Source of the DNA: Desulfobacterales bacterium
GTDB taxonomy: Bacteria; Desulfobacterota; Desulfobacteria; Desulfobacterales; CAFBRK01
Length of the DNA stretch: 42,481 nucleotides
Direction: 5' to 3'
Assembly: GCA_021737185.1 (NCBI GenBank)
Contig: JAIPEL010000024.1
Location: 1 to 42,481 of the forward strand
Positions 7,913-16,198 of this stretch are shown one piece after another (position 1 is the first letter of the stretch; the number at the start of each line of letters is the position of its first letter). The notes under the pieces were generated by a model. That model ran no database searches and was not told the DNA's origin. It saw nothing but the letters and a program-made list of their open reading frames with translations. The translations under genes and the position numbers were made by a program.

Positions 7913-9001
7913 CTATTCAGTATACCGGTAGTAGGCCGCGCAGGTCCCTTCGCTTGACACCATGCAAGGTCCTACCGGATCCATGGGCGTGCAGACCGTT
8001 TTAAACAAGGCGCATTCGGGAGGGGTCTTGGCGCCGGTCAAGATGTCGCCGCAGGCGCAGCCTTTCGGCTCGACGGGCTCGGGCAGGGCAAGATCGAAAT
8101 GACGGGCCGCATCGAAGTCCGCGTAGGTTGCACGGATCTTCAAACCGCTTTGGGCGATGGTTCCCAAACCTCGCCAAACGGCATCCGCCGGTTCGAACAC
8201 CGCGTCCATGAGCTGCCGGGCCTTTTGGTTTCCCTCGGCGGTGACCGCCCGCGGGTAGGCGTTTTCCAGCGCTGGTGTTCCGCTTTCCACCTGCATGGCG
8301 AGCCGGAAAATCCCCTGGAGGATGTCGACCGGTTCGAATCCGGTGATGACGCAGGGGACGGAGAATCGCTCGAAAAACGATCGATATCCGTCTTCACCGA
8401 GAATGACCGACACGTGGCCGGGCAGAATGAACCCGTCCAGGGCCACTCCGGGAAAATTCATCAGCGCCTCCAAGGCCGGAGGGACCAGCTTGTGGGCCGA
8501 GAAGACGAAAAAATTCTTTCGTCCCATGTCCCGGGCGGCCGACAACGAGGCGGCGATGGTCGGGGCGGTGGTTTCAAATCCCACGCCCATGAAAACGATT
8601 TTTTTGTCCGGGTGTTCTGCTGCGATCGTGAGCGCGTCGAAGGTCGAATAAACGATCCGGATGTCGGCGCCGGCAGCCCGCTCCAACTGCAGAGACGATT
8701 CGGTGCCCGGCACCCTCATCAAGTCTCCGAAGGTGGCGACGATCACTTCCGGCTTGCGGGCAAGGGCGATGAAAGCATCGATATCGGACTGGGCGGTAAC
8801 GCAGACCGGACAGCCCGGGCCCGACAGGAGGGTGATCGTTTCGGGCAGCAGCGATCGGATGCCGTGCCTGAAAATCGACATCGTGTGGGTGCCGCAGACT
8901 TCCATGAGCCGGATCGGCCGTCGACTCGCCGCTGCGATCCTGTCTGCCAGCCGGCGGGCGATTACCGGGTCCCGGTATTCTTGGGCATGCTTCAAGGACA
9001 T
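7913..9001 (-). CDS. hypD: Hydrogenase maturation factor HypD
   Basis: HypD is the scaffold, together with HypC, on which the Fe(CN)2CO group of [NiFe] hydrogenase is built. The 362-residue product shows the expected cysteine motifs: EVCGTHTMS (Cys36), GPGCPVC (Cys64, Cys67), the GFETTAPT loop, and the C-terminal [4Fe-4S] binding region with GCACGDILTG and PCMVSSEGTCAAYYRY. The length is normal. The start at 9001 has AAGGAG about 6 nt upstream. It is separated from hypF by 128 bp holding another repeat tract. hypA and hypB, the nickel-insertion genes, are not in this window. Confidence 0.97.
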   Translation of the reverse strand: MSLKHAQEYRDPVIARRLADRIAAASRRPIRLMEVCGTHTMSIFRHGIRSLLPETITLLSGPGCPVCVTAQSDIDAFIALARKPEVIVATFGDLMRVPGTESSLQLERAAGADIRIVYSTFDALTIAAEHPDKKIVFMGVGFETTAPTIAASLSAARDMGRKNFFVFSAHKLVPPALEALMNFPGVALDGFILPGHVSVILGEDGYRSFFERFSVPCVITGFEPVDILQGIFRLAMQVESGTPALENAYPRAVTAEGNQKARQLMDAVFEPADAVWRGLGTIAQSGLKIRATYADFDAARHFDLALPEPVEPKGCACGDILTGAKTPPECALFKTVCTPMDPVGPCMVSSEGTCAAYYRYTE

Positions 9002-9067
9002 CCAGTCTCCTTATGAGAGCAATAGGTATCGCTCACCTTTGCTTGGAAACCCCACATTCTTATGCGC

Positions 9068-9112
9068 GGCCGAAATAAGCACGAAATTCGGATTTCGAAT
9101 TTTTTCTCTACA
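9068..9112. repeat. Degenerate AT-rich repeat, AAATTCGGATTTCGAATTT type
   Basis: A short tract of alternating words GAAATTCGG, ATTTCG and GAATTTTTT between hypD and hypF. Its reverse complement shares the string CGAAAAAATTCGAA/ATTTCGTGCTT vocabulary with the tracts at 30335-30385 and 40985-41140. Confidence 0.65.
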
Positions 9113-9129
9113 GGGGTCCGCACTCAATC

Positions 9130-11445
9130 TTAAATATCCATATCCTCTGCCCCCTCGACCTCGCTTTTCCGCCCCGCCGCCACGGCCGCGGCCACGACTG
9201 CCTGACCCAGGCTGATCCCGCCGTCGTTGGTCGGCACAGTCCGGTGAGAAAACACAGAAAAACCGGCTTCTGTCAAGGCCTCGGTCAGGGCCGAAAGCAA
9301 CATGGCGTTCTGAAAAACGCCGCCGGAAAGAACGATCTGCGAAATACCGGACTCGTTTTTCAGCTCGATGCAAAGTTCAGTAAAAAGCCGGACGATGGTG
9401 GCATGAAATCGTCCTCCGATCCGTGCCACGGAAGCCCCCTCTTTCAAATCCGAAACGACCTGCCGGATGATCGGATCGACGCCGACGATGCGAACCGGGC
9501 CGTCGCTCCATTTGAATCGGTAGCTTCCGGTTTCGTCTTGTGCCGAACACATTTCCAGTTCCATGGCGGCCTGGCCCTCGAAGGCGACCCGGTCCCGGAT
9601 GCCGCAAAGGGCGCCGATGCCGTCAAAGAGCCGCCCGAGGCTCGATGTGTTTGGGGCGTTGACCCCCTTTTCGATCATTTCCACTGCCACTCGGACCTTT
9701 TCTGTTCCGGCCCGGGCGAGCACCGGAAGATCGAGAATTGAAAAAGACGGGCCGAAGGCGTGGTGAAGATAGCTGACTGCCATTCGCCAGGGTTCGGCGA
9801 TGGCCGCGCTGCTTCCCGGCATTTTCACCGGGTCGAGCATGGCGATCCGGCGAAAGCCTGCCATGTCGGCGAGGAGAACCTCGCCGCCCCAAACCGTTTG
9901 ATCCGGGCCGTAGCCTGTGCCGTCGAAGGAAAGTCCGATGACCGGGCCGTCGATCCGGTGTTCGGCCAGGCAGGCGGCAATGTGGGCGTGGTGGTGCTGG
10001 ACGGCGATTCTGGAAACATCCTGTTCCATGGCCCAGGCGGTGCTCAAATAGTCCGGGTGAAGATCGTGGGCCACGATTTCAGGCCGGATGTCAAGGATCT
10101 GCTCCAGGTGCGAGATGGTCATCTCGAAAAATGAGAGGGTCTCCGCATTTTCCAGGTCCCCGATGTGCTGGCTGACAAAGGCGTTGTTTTTCTTGGTCAG
10201 GCACACGGTGTTCTTCATTTCCGCTCCGACGGCCAGAACCTGACAGATCGGGTCTTTGAGAAAGACAGGGACCGGCACATAGCCGCGGGATCGTCTGACA
10301 AACCGGGAGGCGCCGGCGATATGCCGGACGATGGAGTCGTCGCTGCGCAAGACGATCTCCCGGTCGTGAATCAAGAAATCGTCGGCAATGCCGGAAAGCC
10401 GGGCAAACGCCTCCTGGTTTCCGATGACGATCGGCTCTTCGCTTAGGTTCGCGCTGGTCATCACCAGAACCCACGGTCCGGTTTCCAGCAGAAGGTGATG
10501 CAGAGGCGTATAGGGGAGCATGACCCCGAAGTATCGATTTTTCGGGGCTACGGCCTCGGCGATGCCGGCTTCCTCTCTTTTTTCCAGCAGCACGATCGGA
10601 CGGCGGGAGGAGGTCAGCAGGGCGCGCTCTTCAGGGGCGATGCGGCACAGCTGTTCTGCGGCGGAAATGTCTTTGACCATCAGGGCAAGCGGCTTTTCCT
10701 CCCGAAGCTTTCGGGAACGCAGCCGGTCCACCGCCTCGTTGTTTGCCGCATCCACCGCGAGGTGAAAGCCGCCCAGTCCCTTGACGGCAAGAATGCGGCC
10801 TTTGGTGAGCCGTCGGCCGGCTTCGGCGATGGGGTCGTATGTGCGCACCGGGCAGCGGTTTGCGTCAAACAGCGCGGCGCGAGGACCGCACACCGGGCAG
10901 GCGTTGGGCTGGGCATGGAACCGGCGGCTGGCCGGATCGTCGTATTCGGCCTGGCAAAGCGGGCACATGGCAAAGCGCCGCATGGAAGTCTTGGGCCGGT
11001 CGTAGGGGACGTCTTCGATGATGGTGTAGCGGGGGCCGCAGTTGGTGCAGTTGATAAAGGGATACCGGTAGCGGCGGTCGACCGGGTTAAATAGTTCTGC
11101 CAGGCATTCTTCACAAACCGCGACATCGGGGGAGATCAGGGTGGACCGCTCGGTTTGTGCGGTGCTTTTAGCGATGGAAAATCGGCGATAGCCGTTGACG
11201 GCGCAGGGGACGGAGCTGATTTCGGTGATATGGGCAAGGGGTGGAGGAGATGCGCCAAGTGCCTGCCGGAACGCTTCCACGTCGCTTGGGCGGCCTTCAA
11301 CGGTGATGGCAACCCCCGATGAGGTGTTGGCGACCTCACCGGTCAAACGGAACCGCAGCGCCATCTGAAACACAAACGGCCGGAATCCGACCCCTTGGAC
11401 GATGCCGCGCACGGAGAGCCGCCTGCCGACGATCTCTTCATCCAT
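9130..11445 (-). CDS. hypF: Carbamoyltransferase HypF
   Basis: HypF uses carbamoyl phosphate and ATP to carbamoylate the C-terminal cysteine of HypE, the first step in cyanide-ligand synthesis for [NiFe] hydrogenase. The 771-residue product has all four parts in order: an acylphosphatase domain (RGIVQGVGFRPFVF near residue 13), a zinc-finger pair (CEEC, CTNC, CPLC, CPVC, about 110-195), a YrdC-like domain (KGLGGFHLAVDA to TSANLSEEP), and a Kae1-like carbamoyltransferase domain with HHHAHIAACLAEH and the LSGGVFQNAMLL segment. It starts 3 bp after the hypC stop, so the two are translated in close coupling. A repeat-containing gap of 128 bp follows before hypD. Confidence 0.97.
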   Translation of the reverse strand: MDEEIVGRRLSVRGIVQGVGFRPFVFQMALRFRLTGEVANTSSGVAITVEGRPSDVEAFRQALGASPPPLAHITEISSVPCAVNGYRRFSIAKSTAQTERSTLISPDVAVCEECLAELFNPVDRRYRYPFINCTNCGPRYTIIEDVPYDRPKTSMRRFAMCPLCQAEYDDPASRRFHAQPNACPVCGPRAALFDANRCPVRTYDPIAEAGRRLTKGRILAVKGLGGFHLAVDAANNEAVDRLRSRKLREEKPLALMVKDISAAEQLCRIAPEERALLTSSRRPIVLLEKREEAGIAEAVAPKNRYFGVMLPYTPLHHLLLETGPWVLVMTSANLSEEPIVIGNQEAFARLSGIADDFLIHDREIVLRSDDSIVRHIAGASRFVRRSRGYVPVPVFLKDPICQVLAVGAEMKNTVCLTKKNNAFVSQHIGDLENAETLSFFEMTISHLEQILDIRPEIVAHDLHPDYLSTAWAMEQDVSRIAVQHHHAHIAACLAEHRIDGPVIGLSFDGTGYGPDQTVWGGEVLLADMAGFRRIAMLDPVKMPGSSAAIAEPWRMAVSYLHHAFGPSFSILDLPVLARAGTEKVRVAVEMIEKGVNAPNTSSLGRLFDGIGALCGIRDRVAFEGQAAMELEMCSAQDETGSYRFKWSDGPVRIVGVDPIIRQVVSDLKEGASVARIGGRFHATIVRLFTELCIELKNESGISQIVLSGGVFQNAMLLSALTEALTEAGFSVFSHRTVPTNDGGISLGQAVVAAAVAAGRKSEVEGAEDMDI

Positions 11446-11448
11446 GTC

Positions 11449-11679
11449 TCACGGCTGCCGCTCTGAAAACTCAGCCGCTTCCCGAAGAAAGGATATGGTT
11501 TCCAGGGCGCTTTTTTCATCGATTTTGTGGATGGCAAAGCCGGCATGGACGATGACCCAGTCGCCGACCTCGGCGTCTTCCAGCAGCATGAGGTTGGCGT
11601 CGCGCCGAACGCCGTCGACGTCGATGACGGCCAGGTTGCCGCTTTTTTGCACGATTTTAGATGGGATGGCGAGGCACAT
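11449..11679 (-). CDS. hypC: Hydrogenase maturation chaperone HypC/HybG
   Basis: HypC carries the iron with its cyanide and CO ligands from HypD to the hydrogenase large-subunit precursor. The 76-residue protein begins MCLAIPSKIV, with the essential Cys2 exposed after removal of the initiator Met, and continues with the OB-fold-like VDVDGVRRDANL and GDWVIVHAGFAIHKID strands typical of the family. Its first 23 bases overlap the 3' end of the protease gene, and hypF starts 3 bp downstream, so protease-hypC-hypF form one translationally linked unit. Confidence 0.97.
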   Translation of the reverse strand: MCLAIPSKIVQKSGNLAVIDVDGVRRDANLMLLEDAEVGDWVIVHAGFAIHKIDEKSALETISFLREAAEFSERQP

Positions 11680-12175
11680 CGTCTTTTACCTCCCTGGGCC
11701 TTACGAGCACGTGTAACCGCTTGAGTTCTGCCAGGACCATTTCGATCATCGGTTCGACCTTTTGGGAGATCGCCGGGGTCATCTCGGTGCTCAGGGTATC
11801 GATGTCCTCCGGTTCGATGCCCAGAACGACGGTGTCCGGGACCTTTTCCAGGGCCTGGCACAGGGTCAGCGCTTCGAGCAGGTCGATTTGGTGCAGCGAG
11901 TTTTTCGCCCGGATCCGCGCCGGAATGGCGTCTCCTTCCAGCCGATAAAAGTCGCCGGGATTGCCGCGGCTGCGGATCGCGTCGATGACGATGAGGCGGT
12001 CTGCCTGAGAGATGATTCCCAGCAGGTTGATTCCCAACACGCCGCCATCGACCAGGGTGACGTTTTCCGGAAAGTGATACCGGTCTGCCAACGCTTCCAT
12101 CACCCGAACGCCGAAGCCTTCATCGGTAAACAGGGTGTTTCCAGTACCGAGAATCATGATCTGTTCTTTTTTCAT
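11657..12175 (-). CDS. Hydrogenase maturation protease, HyaD/HybD family
   Basis: This endopeptidase clips the C-terminal tail of the [NiFe] hydrogenase large subunit after the last active-site ligand region, once nickel is in place. The 172-residue product has the family layout: ILGTGNTLFTDEGFGVRV (metal-binding Glu), VDGGVLG, LIVIDAIRSRGNPGDFYRL (metal-binding Asp) and VVLGIEPEDID. I use the ATG at 12175 (MKKEQIMILG); an ATG at 12184 is equally possible, and neither has a good ribosome site. Its likely substrate is the hydrogenase large subunit encoded just upstream, which keeps a 15-residue tail after its final His. The gene is separated from that subunit by a 20-bp-stem hairpin, so it may rely on read-through or its own promoter. 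Confidence 0.93.
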   Translation of the reverse strand: MKKEQIMILGTGNTLFTDEGFGVRVMEALADRYHFPENVTLVDGGVLGINLLGIISQADRLIVIDAIRSRGNPGDFYRLEGDAIPARIRAKNSLHQIDLLEALTLCQALEKVPDTVVLGIEPEDIDTLSTEMTPAISQKVEPMIEMVLAELKRLHVLVRPREVKDDVPRHPI

Positions 12176-12226
12176 AGCAGCCATCAAATAGCACTGAATC
12201 CAACAGGTTTCAAGATGGTCGAAATG

Positions 12227-12270
12227 ACAAAAGAAGCCTTTCCGCCCTGAGGCGGAAAGGCTTCTTTTGT
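12227..12270 (-). terminator. Strong hairpin terminator after hydrogenase large subunit
   Basis: A perfect 20-bp stem (12227-12246 with 12251-12270) with a CTGA loop, starting 18 bp beyond the stop codon of the hydrogenase large subunit. Minus-strand transcripts end in a CUUCUUUUGU-type tail. It would separate expression of the structural genes from the maturation genes. Confidence 0.85.
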
Positions 12271-12287
12271 TGAGTGAAGCTCTGTAC

Positions 12288-13940
12288 TTACAGGACCTTG
12301 ACTTTGTATACCTCGTTGCTGTCCGGATCGATGACATGAACCCCGCAGGCGATGCATGGATCAAAGGAATGGACCGTTCGCAGCACCTCGAGGGGCCGCT
12401 TCGGGTCGGCTATGGGGGTGCCGATCAGCGCCTCTTCCACCGGTCCGAGGTTGCCCTTTTCGTCCCGGGGGCCGAGGTTCCAGGTGGAGGGAACCACGTA
12501 CTGGTAATTGGCGATCTTGCCGCCTTCGATGTTGATCCAGTGCCCAAGGGATCCGCGCGCGACGTCGTTGAGTCCGACGCCCTGGGCTGAGTCGGGCATT
12601 TCCCAGGAAGCGTAGGTGGCCGTGTTGCCGTTTTTGATATTGTCCACAAGCTCCATGACCCAGCCTTCCATGGCGTTTCCGATAACGAGGGCATCCAACC
12701 CGCGGGCTGCCGTCCGGCCGAGCGTGGAAAACAACGCCTGGACCGGCACGCCGAGGTTGGACAGGGTGCTTTCCACGGCCGCCTTGACGTCCGGATGCCC
12801 CTTGGCATAGGCCACCAGCACGCGGGCCAGGGGGCCGACCTCACAAGGTTCGCCTTCGTATCTCGGTGCTTTGAACCAGGTGTATTTCCCGCCGCCGGGG
12901 CGGTACTCGGGATCTTCCTGCAGCGGCTTGGTTTCGCCCTTGTAGGGGTGCTTGGGCGCGCCGTCTTCGTACCAGGCGTTGGTGACATGCTCGGTGACCG
13001 ATTCTTGCTGCGCCATTTTCACACCGGCCAAATCCCGCTTCAAGATGACGCCCCGGGGCATGAAAAGGCTTTCCGGCTCCTGGTTCGTGGTCGGCAGGTC
13101 GCCCCAGGCCAGGAAATTGGTGGTGCCGCCGATGGCGCCCCAGTCCTTGTAAAAGGAAGCCACGGCCAGCAGGTCCGGAATATAGACATTTTTGACAAAG
13201 TCCTGGGTTTCTTTCCAGATATACAAAAATTCGGCGATCCGATCCGGAGTCAGGTCTTTGACGCTGGTGACGCCGCCTACGACCAGAGACTGCAAATGCG
13301 GGTTTTTTGCGCCGAAAATAGCATGCATCCGGGCGGCCTTGGCCTGCAGGCGCAGCGCCTCGATGTAGTGGGCCGTGGCCATCAGGTTGGCTTCAGGGGG
13401 CAGCTTGTAGGCCGAGTGGCCCCAATAAGCGTTGTTCAACGGACCGAGCTGGCCGCTGTCGACAAAGGTCTGCAGCCGGGCCTGGACGTTCTTGTAATAG
13501 GTGGCGCCTCCCCAGGGAGCGTTGCTCACGTTCTCCGAGAGGGTGGCGGTTTGTTTCGGATCGGCTTTCAGGGCGCTGACCACATCGACCCAGTCCAGGG
13601 CGTGGAGATGGTAAAAATGAACGATATGGTCGTGCTGGTATTGGGCGCCGTGAAGCAGGTTTCGAATGATTCTGGCGTTGTCGGGAATCTGGACGCCGAC
13701 CGCGTCTTCGACTGACCTCACCGAGGCCAGGGCATGGGTCAGCGTTCAGACGCCGCAGGAACGCTGAACGAAGTGGTGGGCGTCGCGGGGGTCGCGGCCC
13801 TGAAGGATCAGCTCGATGCCGCGGAACATCTGGCCGGAACTCCAGGCATTGACCACCTTCCCGCCGGCCACCTCCACTTCGATCCGAAGGTGGCCTTCGA
13901 TTCTGGTAATCGGATCTATGGTGATTCGCTGACTGGCCAT
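12288..13940 (-). CDS. hynA: [NiFe] hydrogenase large subunit with in-frame UGA in the L1 motif
   Basis: Catalytic subunit of a periplasmic group-1 uptake-type hydrogenase (H2 to 2H+ + 2e-). Reading through a single UGA at 13748-13746 gives 550 residues, the normal size. The N-terminal motif reads R-S-C62-G-V-(UGA65)[10 protein letters not shown], where the family has RxCGVC; the UGA sits exactly at the second cysteine. The C-terminal motif is intact, DPC529IAC532GVH535, followed by a 15-residue tail for protease removal. Other hallmarks ([21 protein letters not shown]) are present. Characterised [NiFeSe] enzymes carry selenocysteine in the C-terminal motif instead. I infer selenocysteine insertion because the rest of the frame is intact, a SECIS-like hairpin follows, and the neighbouring fdhA also needs selenocysteine. 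A TGC-to-TGA nonsense mutation or base error is the alternative. The start at 13940 has AAGGAGGAG upstream. Confidence 0.9.
13712..13748 (-). promoter_or_regulatory. UGA codon with SECIS-like hairpin in hydrogenase large subunit
   Basis: After the UGA (13748-13746) and 3 further bases, CUGACC (13742-13737) can pair with GGUCAG (13717-13712). An inner GCC/GGU stem carries an 8-nt loop, CUGGCCUC. The apical loop begins about 15 nt after the UGA, in the range where bacterial SECIS elements lie. SelB recognition cannot be judged by eye. Confidence 0.5.
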
Positions 13941-13989
13941 ATAATCTCCTCCTTATGGTAAAGGCATGTGAACGCTTTTTTTCAATCCA

Positions 13990-14934
13990 TCAGAGCATTT
14001 CGTAAAACGGTGTGTACTTGTCCCAGAAGTTGGGCTCGCTGCAGCCGATGCAGCCGTGTCCGGCTTCCACCGGCCAGCTGGTGCCGTCGTTGAACTTGAC
14101 GATGGGGCAGTTGTTGTAGGTCTCCGGCCCCTTGCAGCCCATCATGTACAGGCACCATCCTTTGGCAGCCTCTTCGGAGCCGAACTCTTCGACCATTTCA
14201 TCGTTTTCGAAATGCGCCCTTCTGGGGCACTGGTCATGGATGGTCTTGCCGTAGGCAAACAGCGGCCTTCCGAGATGGTCTAAAGCCGGAAGCTTGCCCA
14301 GGAGGAGATAATTGACGACGGTGCCGACGAAGTTGATCGGGTTTGGCGGACACCCGGCGATCTTGATGGTCTTGACGCCGGTGGCCTCTTCCACGCTGAC
14401 GTAGCCGCCGGGGTTCGGCTTGGCGGCCTGGATGCCGCCGAAGCAGGCGCACTGGCCGATGGCAATGGTGGCGGCCGCCTTGGGGACCACTTCCTTGGCG
14501 ATCTCCTGGAAGGTCCGGCCGGCGATCTTGCCGTAGCCGCCGTTGAACTTGGTGGCCACCGCACCTTCGCAGACGCAGATAAACTTGCCTTCGTACTTTT
14601 TCATGGCCATGTGCAGGTTTTCCTCGGCCTGGTAGCCGGAGGCGGCCATGATCGTCTCGTGGTAGGCGATGTCCAGGACCTCGAGCACAAGCTGATCGAT
14701 CCATGGGTACATGGACCGAAGGACCGCCTCGGAACATCCGGTGCACTCGGCAAAGTGAAGCCAGATGACCGGCGGCCGCTGTTTCGGAGCGGCGAAGACT
14801 TCCGCCACCTTCGGCACGAACGACGAGGAAAGCCCCATGGTCGCCGTAAGGAAAGTACAGAATTTCATGAAGTCCCTTCTTGAGACTCCCTTCTGCTCCA
14901 GCCTCTCAGCAAACTGTTTTTGTTCCTTTTCCAT
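13990..14934 (-). CDS. hynB: [NiFe] hydrogenase small subunit, Tat-exported
   Basis: The Fe-S electron-transfer subunit that pairs with the large subunit and carries the complex across the inner membrane. The 314-residue precursor has a Tat signal (SRRDFMKFCTFL, then a hydrophobic stretch ending near VFAAPKQRPP). The mature part shows the proximal-cluster start HFAECTGCSEAVLR, GQCACFGG, AGCPPNP, and the medial/distal cluster cysteines in DQCPRRAHF, CLYMMGCKGP and CIGCSEPNFWD. No C-terminal membrane helix is present, so the enzyme should be soluble in the periplasm and pass electrons to a cytochrome such as type I c3. I start at the ATG at 14934: AGGAGG lies 5 nt upstream, while an upstream GTG at 14940 overlaps that site. 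The large subunit follows after 49 bp. Confidence 0.96.
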   Translation of the reverse strand: MEKEQKQFAERLEQKGVSRRDFMKFCTFLTATMGLSSSFVPKVAEVFAAPKQRPPVIWLHFAECTGCSEAVLRSMYPWIDQLVLEVLDIAYHETIMAASGYQAEENLHMAMKKYEGKFICVCEGAVATKFNGGYGKIAGRTFQEIAKEVVPKAAATIAIGQCACFGGIQAAKPNPGGYVSVEEATGVKTIKIAGCPPNPINFVGTVVNYLLLGKLPALDHLGRPLFAYGKTIHDQCPRRAHFENDEMVEEFGSEEAAKGWCLYMMGCKGPETYNNCPIVKFNDGTSWPVEAGHGCIGCSEPNFWDKYTPFYEML

Positions 14935-15007
14935 TGGCACCTCCTGATGCGGTTAAGGACCGGGTTGAAACCAGCAAAAGATGGATGGGACAGGGAATAT
15001 AATTCTC

Positions 15008-15033
15008 AGAAAGCCGACGCGAACCGGCTTTCT
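15008..15033 (-). promoter_or_regulatory. Hairpin between fdhE and hydrogenase genes
   Basis: AGAAAGCCG (15008-15016) pairs with CGGCTTTCT (15025-15033) around an 8-nt loop, 74 bp before the hydrogenase small-subunit start and 180 bp after the fdhE stop. It has no long T run, so it may be a weak terminator for fdhE or a structure in the hydrogenase mRNA leader. A possible upstream promoter, TTGACT followed after 17 nt by ATAAGA (near 15140), is weak. Confidence 0.4.
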
Positions 15034-15215
15034 AGCCCTCTGAATCATGGAAGTGCCTTAAAAAGGGTGCGGGGCGCAACTACACATATTCGTGGATTCG
15101 ATGATACAAAGTATCTCTTATTAAAATAATCAGATAGAAGTCAAGGAGAAATGAATCCCACGATAAAGACTGAAATGGATTTATGTCCCCCAAAAACGGC
15201 CACCCGGCATCGGAG

Positions 15216-16097
15216 TCAGCTTCTCGGTTTCAGTTCTCCCTTAAACCCCAGATCTTGAGCCTTGATGTCCAGATGCAGGGTGGTCAGTATTTCCAGGGGG
15301 GGGTAGAGCGCCCGTTCGGTCTTTCGGGTGTCGACGGTTTTCAGGTACCGGCGGCAGGCGTCGCAGAGGTCGACCCGGCTTTCCGGTTCGTTTTCGTCGT
15401 AAAAATAGTGCAGGTTTTTGCTGTCGGTGGTCTGGCAAAAGGGACAGGCCACGCGGCGATAGCGCCATTGGTGCCAGCAGAACCCGCAGACCAGGGTGCG
15501 CCGGCCCTCTTCTTCAAGAAGGCAAAGCGCGGGAAAGCCGCCGCAGACCGGACAGATCCCACGCTGCCACGACTCGGGTACTTTTCCCTGGTCCGTGAGG
15601 GATCGGGAAAAGGCGACGATCGCAGGCCGAAGGCTATGATATGCGACGAGGGCCAAAATTTCTCGATCCACGGAGAGCTCCTCGGCCGTTTCCTGAATCC
15701 TGTCGTCGTCACCGGTCAATAGGGCGGTGAACAGCTCGGGAAGATGGAGCCGGCGGTCTGAAACGGCCCGCTGAAAGACCGCGACGTCCTCGGCAAGCGG
15801 TCCGGAAAGGCCTCCGGCGTTGTCACAGATCCACTGGAACAGGTCGGCTCCGGCGTTCGGATCCACGGGAAAGTCTGTCATGGAGAAAAGGGGAAAACCC
15901 TCCTCTTGCTTGATTCTGGTCATTTTCGGGGCGACAGGATCGAGTTCAACCGGCGGCATTGCCGCGGCGCGGATCTCCTGTTCTACAAAAAGAGGGCCGT
16001 AAAAGGTGAGAATCTCTTGATAAGCAGGGCGTTGATCCCTTAGCCGGTCCACTGCCGCCTGCACACGGGATGAGTTTTGAGCAGGTGTCGATGTCAT
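15216..16097 (-). CDS. fdhE: Formate dehydrogenase accessory protein FdhE
   Basis: FdhE is a cytoplasmic rubredoxin-like iron protein needed for activity of Tat-exported formate dehydrogenases; it binds the catalytic subunit before export. The 293-residue product has the four CxxC pairs of the family: CPVC (182/185), CGFC (204/207), CPFC (218/221) and CDAC (245/248). The start at 16097 has AAGGAGGAC upstream. It lies downstream of fdhAB on the same strand but after a hairpin terminator, and upstream of the hydrogenase genes, so it may have its own promoter or be expressed by partial read-through. Confidence 0.95.
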   Translation of the reverse strand: MTSTPAQNSSRVQAAVDRLRDQRPAYQEILTFYGPLFVEQEIRAAAMPPVELDPVAPKMTRIKQEEGFPLFSMTDFPVDPNAGADLFQWICDNAGGLSGPLAEDVAVFQRAVSDRRLHLPELFTALLTGDDDRIQETAEELSVDREILALVAYHSLRPAIVAFSRSLTDQGKVPESWQRGICPVCGGFPALCLLEEEGRRTLVCGFCWHQWRYRRVACPFCQTTDSKNLHYFYDENEPESRVDLCDACRRYLKTVDTRKTERALYPPLEILTTLHLDIKAQDLGFKGELKPRS

Positions 16098-16145
16098 GGT
16101 CCTCCTTACACTGCCGGCGGCCGGGTATCGGCCTCATTTATACGA

Positions 16146-16183
16146 AAAAAGGGAGAAGAAGCCTTGGCTCCTTCTCCCTTTTT
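16146..16183 (-). terminator. Hairpin terminator after fdhB
   Basis: A 13-bp stem AAAAAGGGAGAAG (16146-16158) with CTTCTCCCTTTTT (16171-16183), starting 16 bp past the fdhB stop codon. The minus strand ends in a run of T. It probably ends the fdhAB transcript ahead of fdhE. Confidence 0.8.
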
Positions 16184-16198
16184 ATCCTGATTCTATGC

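Noticed and set aside
13722-13745. Hydrogenase large subunit read as a broken gene or two separate genes
   Set aside because: Both halves are in the same frame, the only stop is UGA at a conserved Cys position, and all downstream motifs are intact; read-through is the better explanation, though a base error cannot be excluded.
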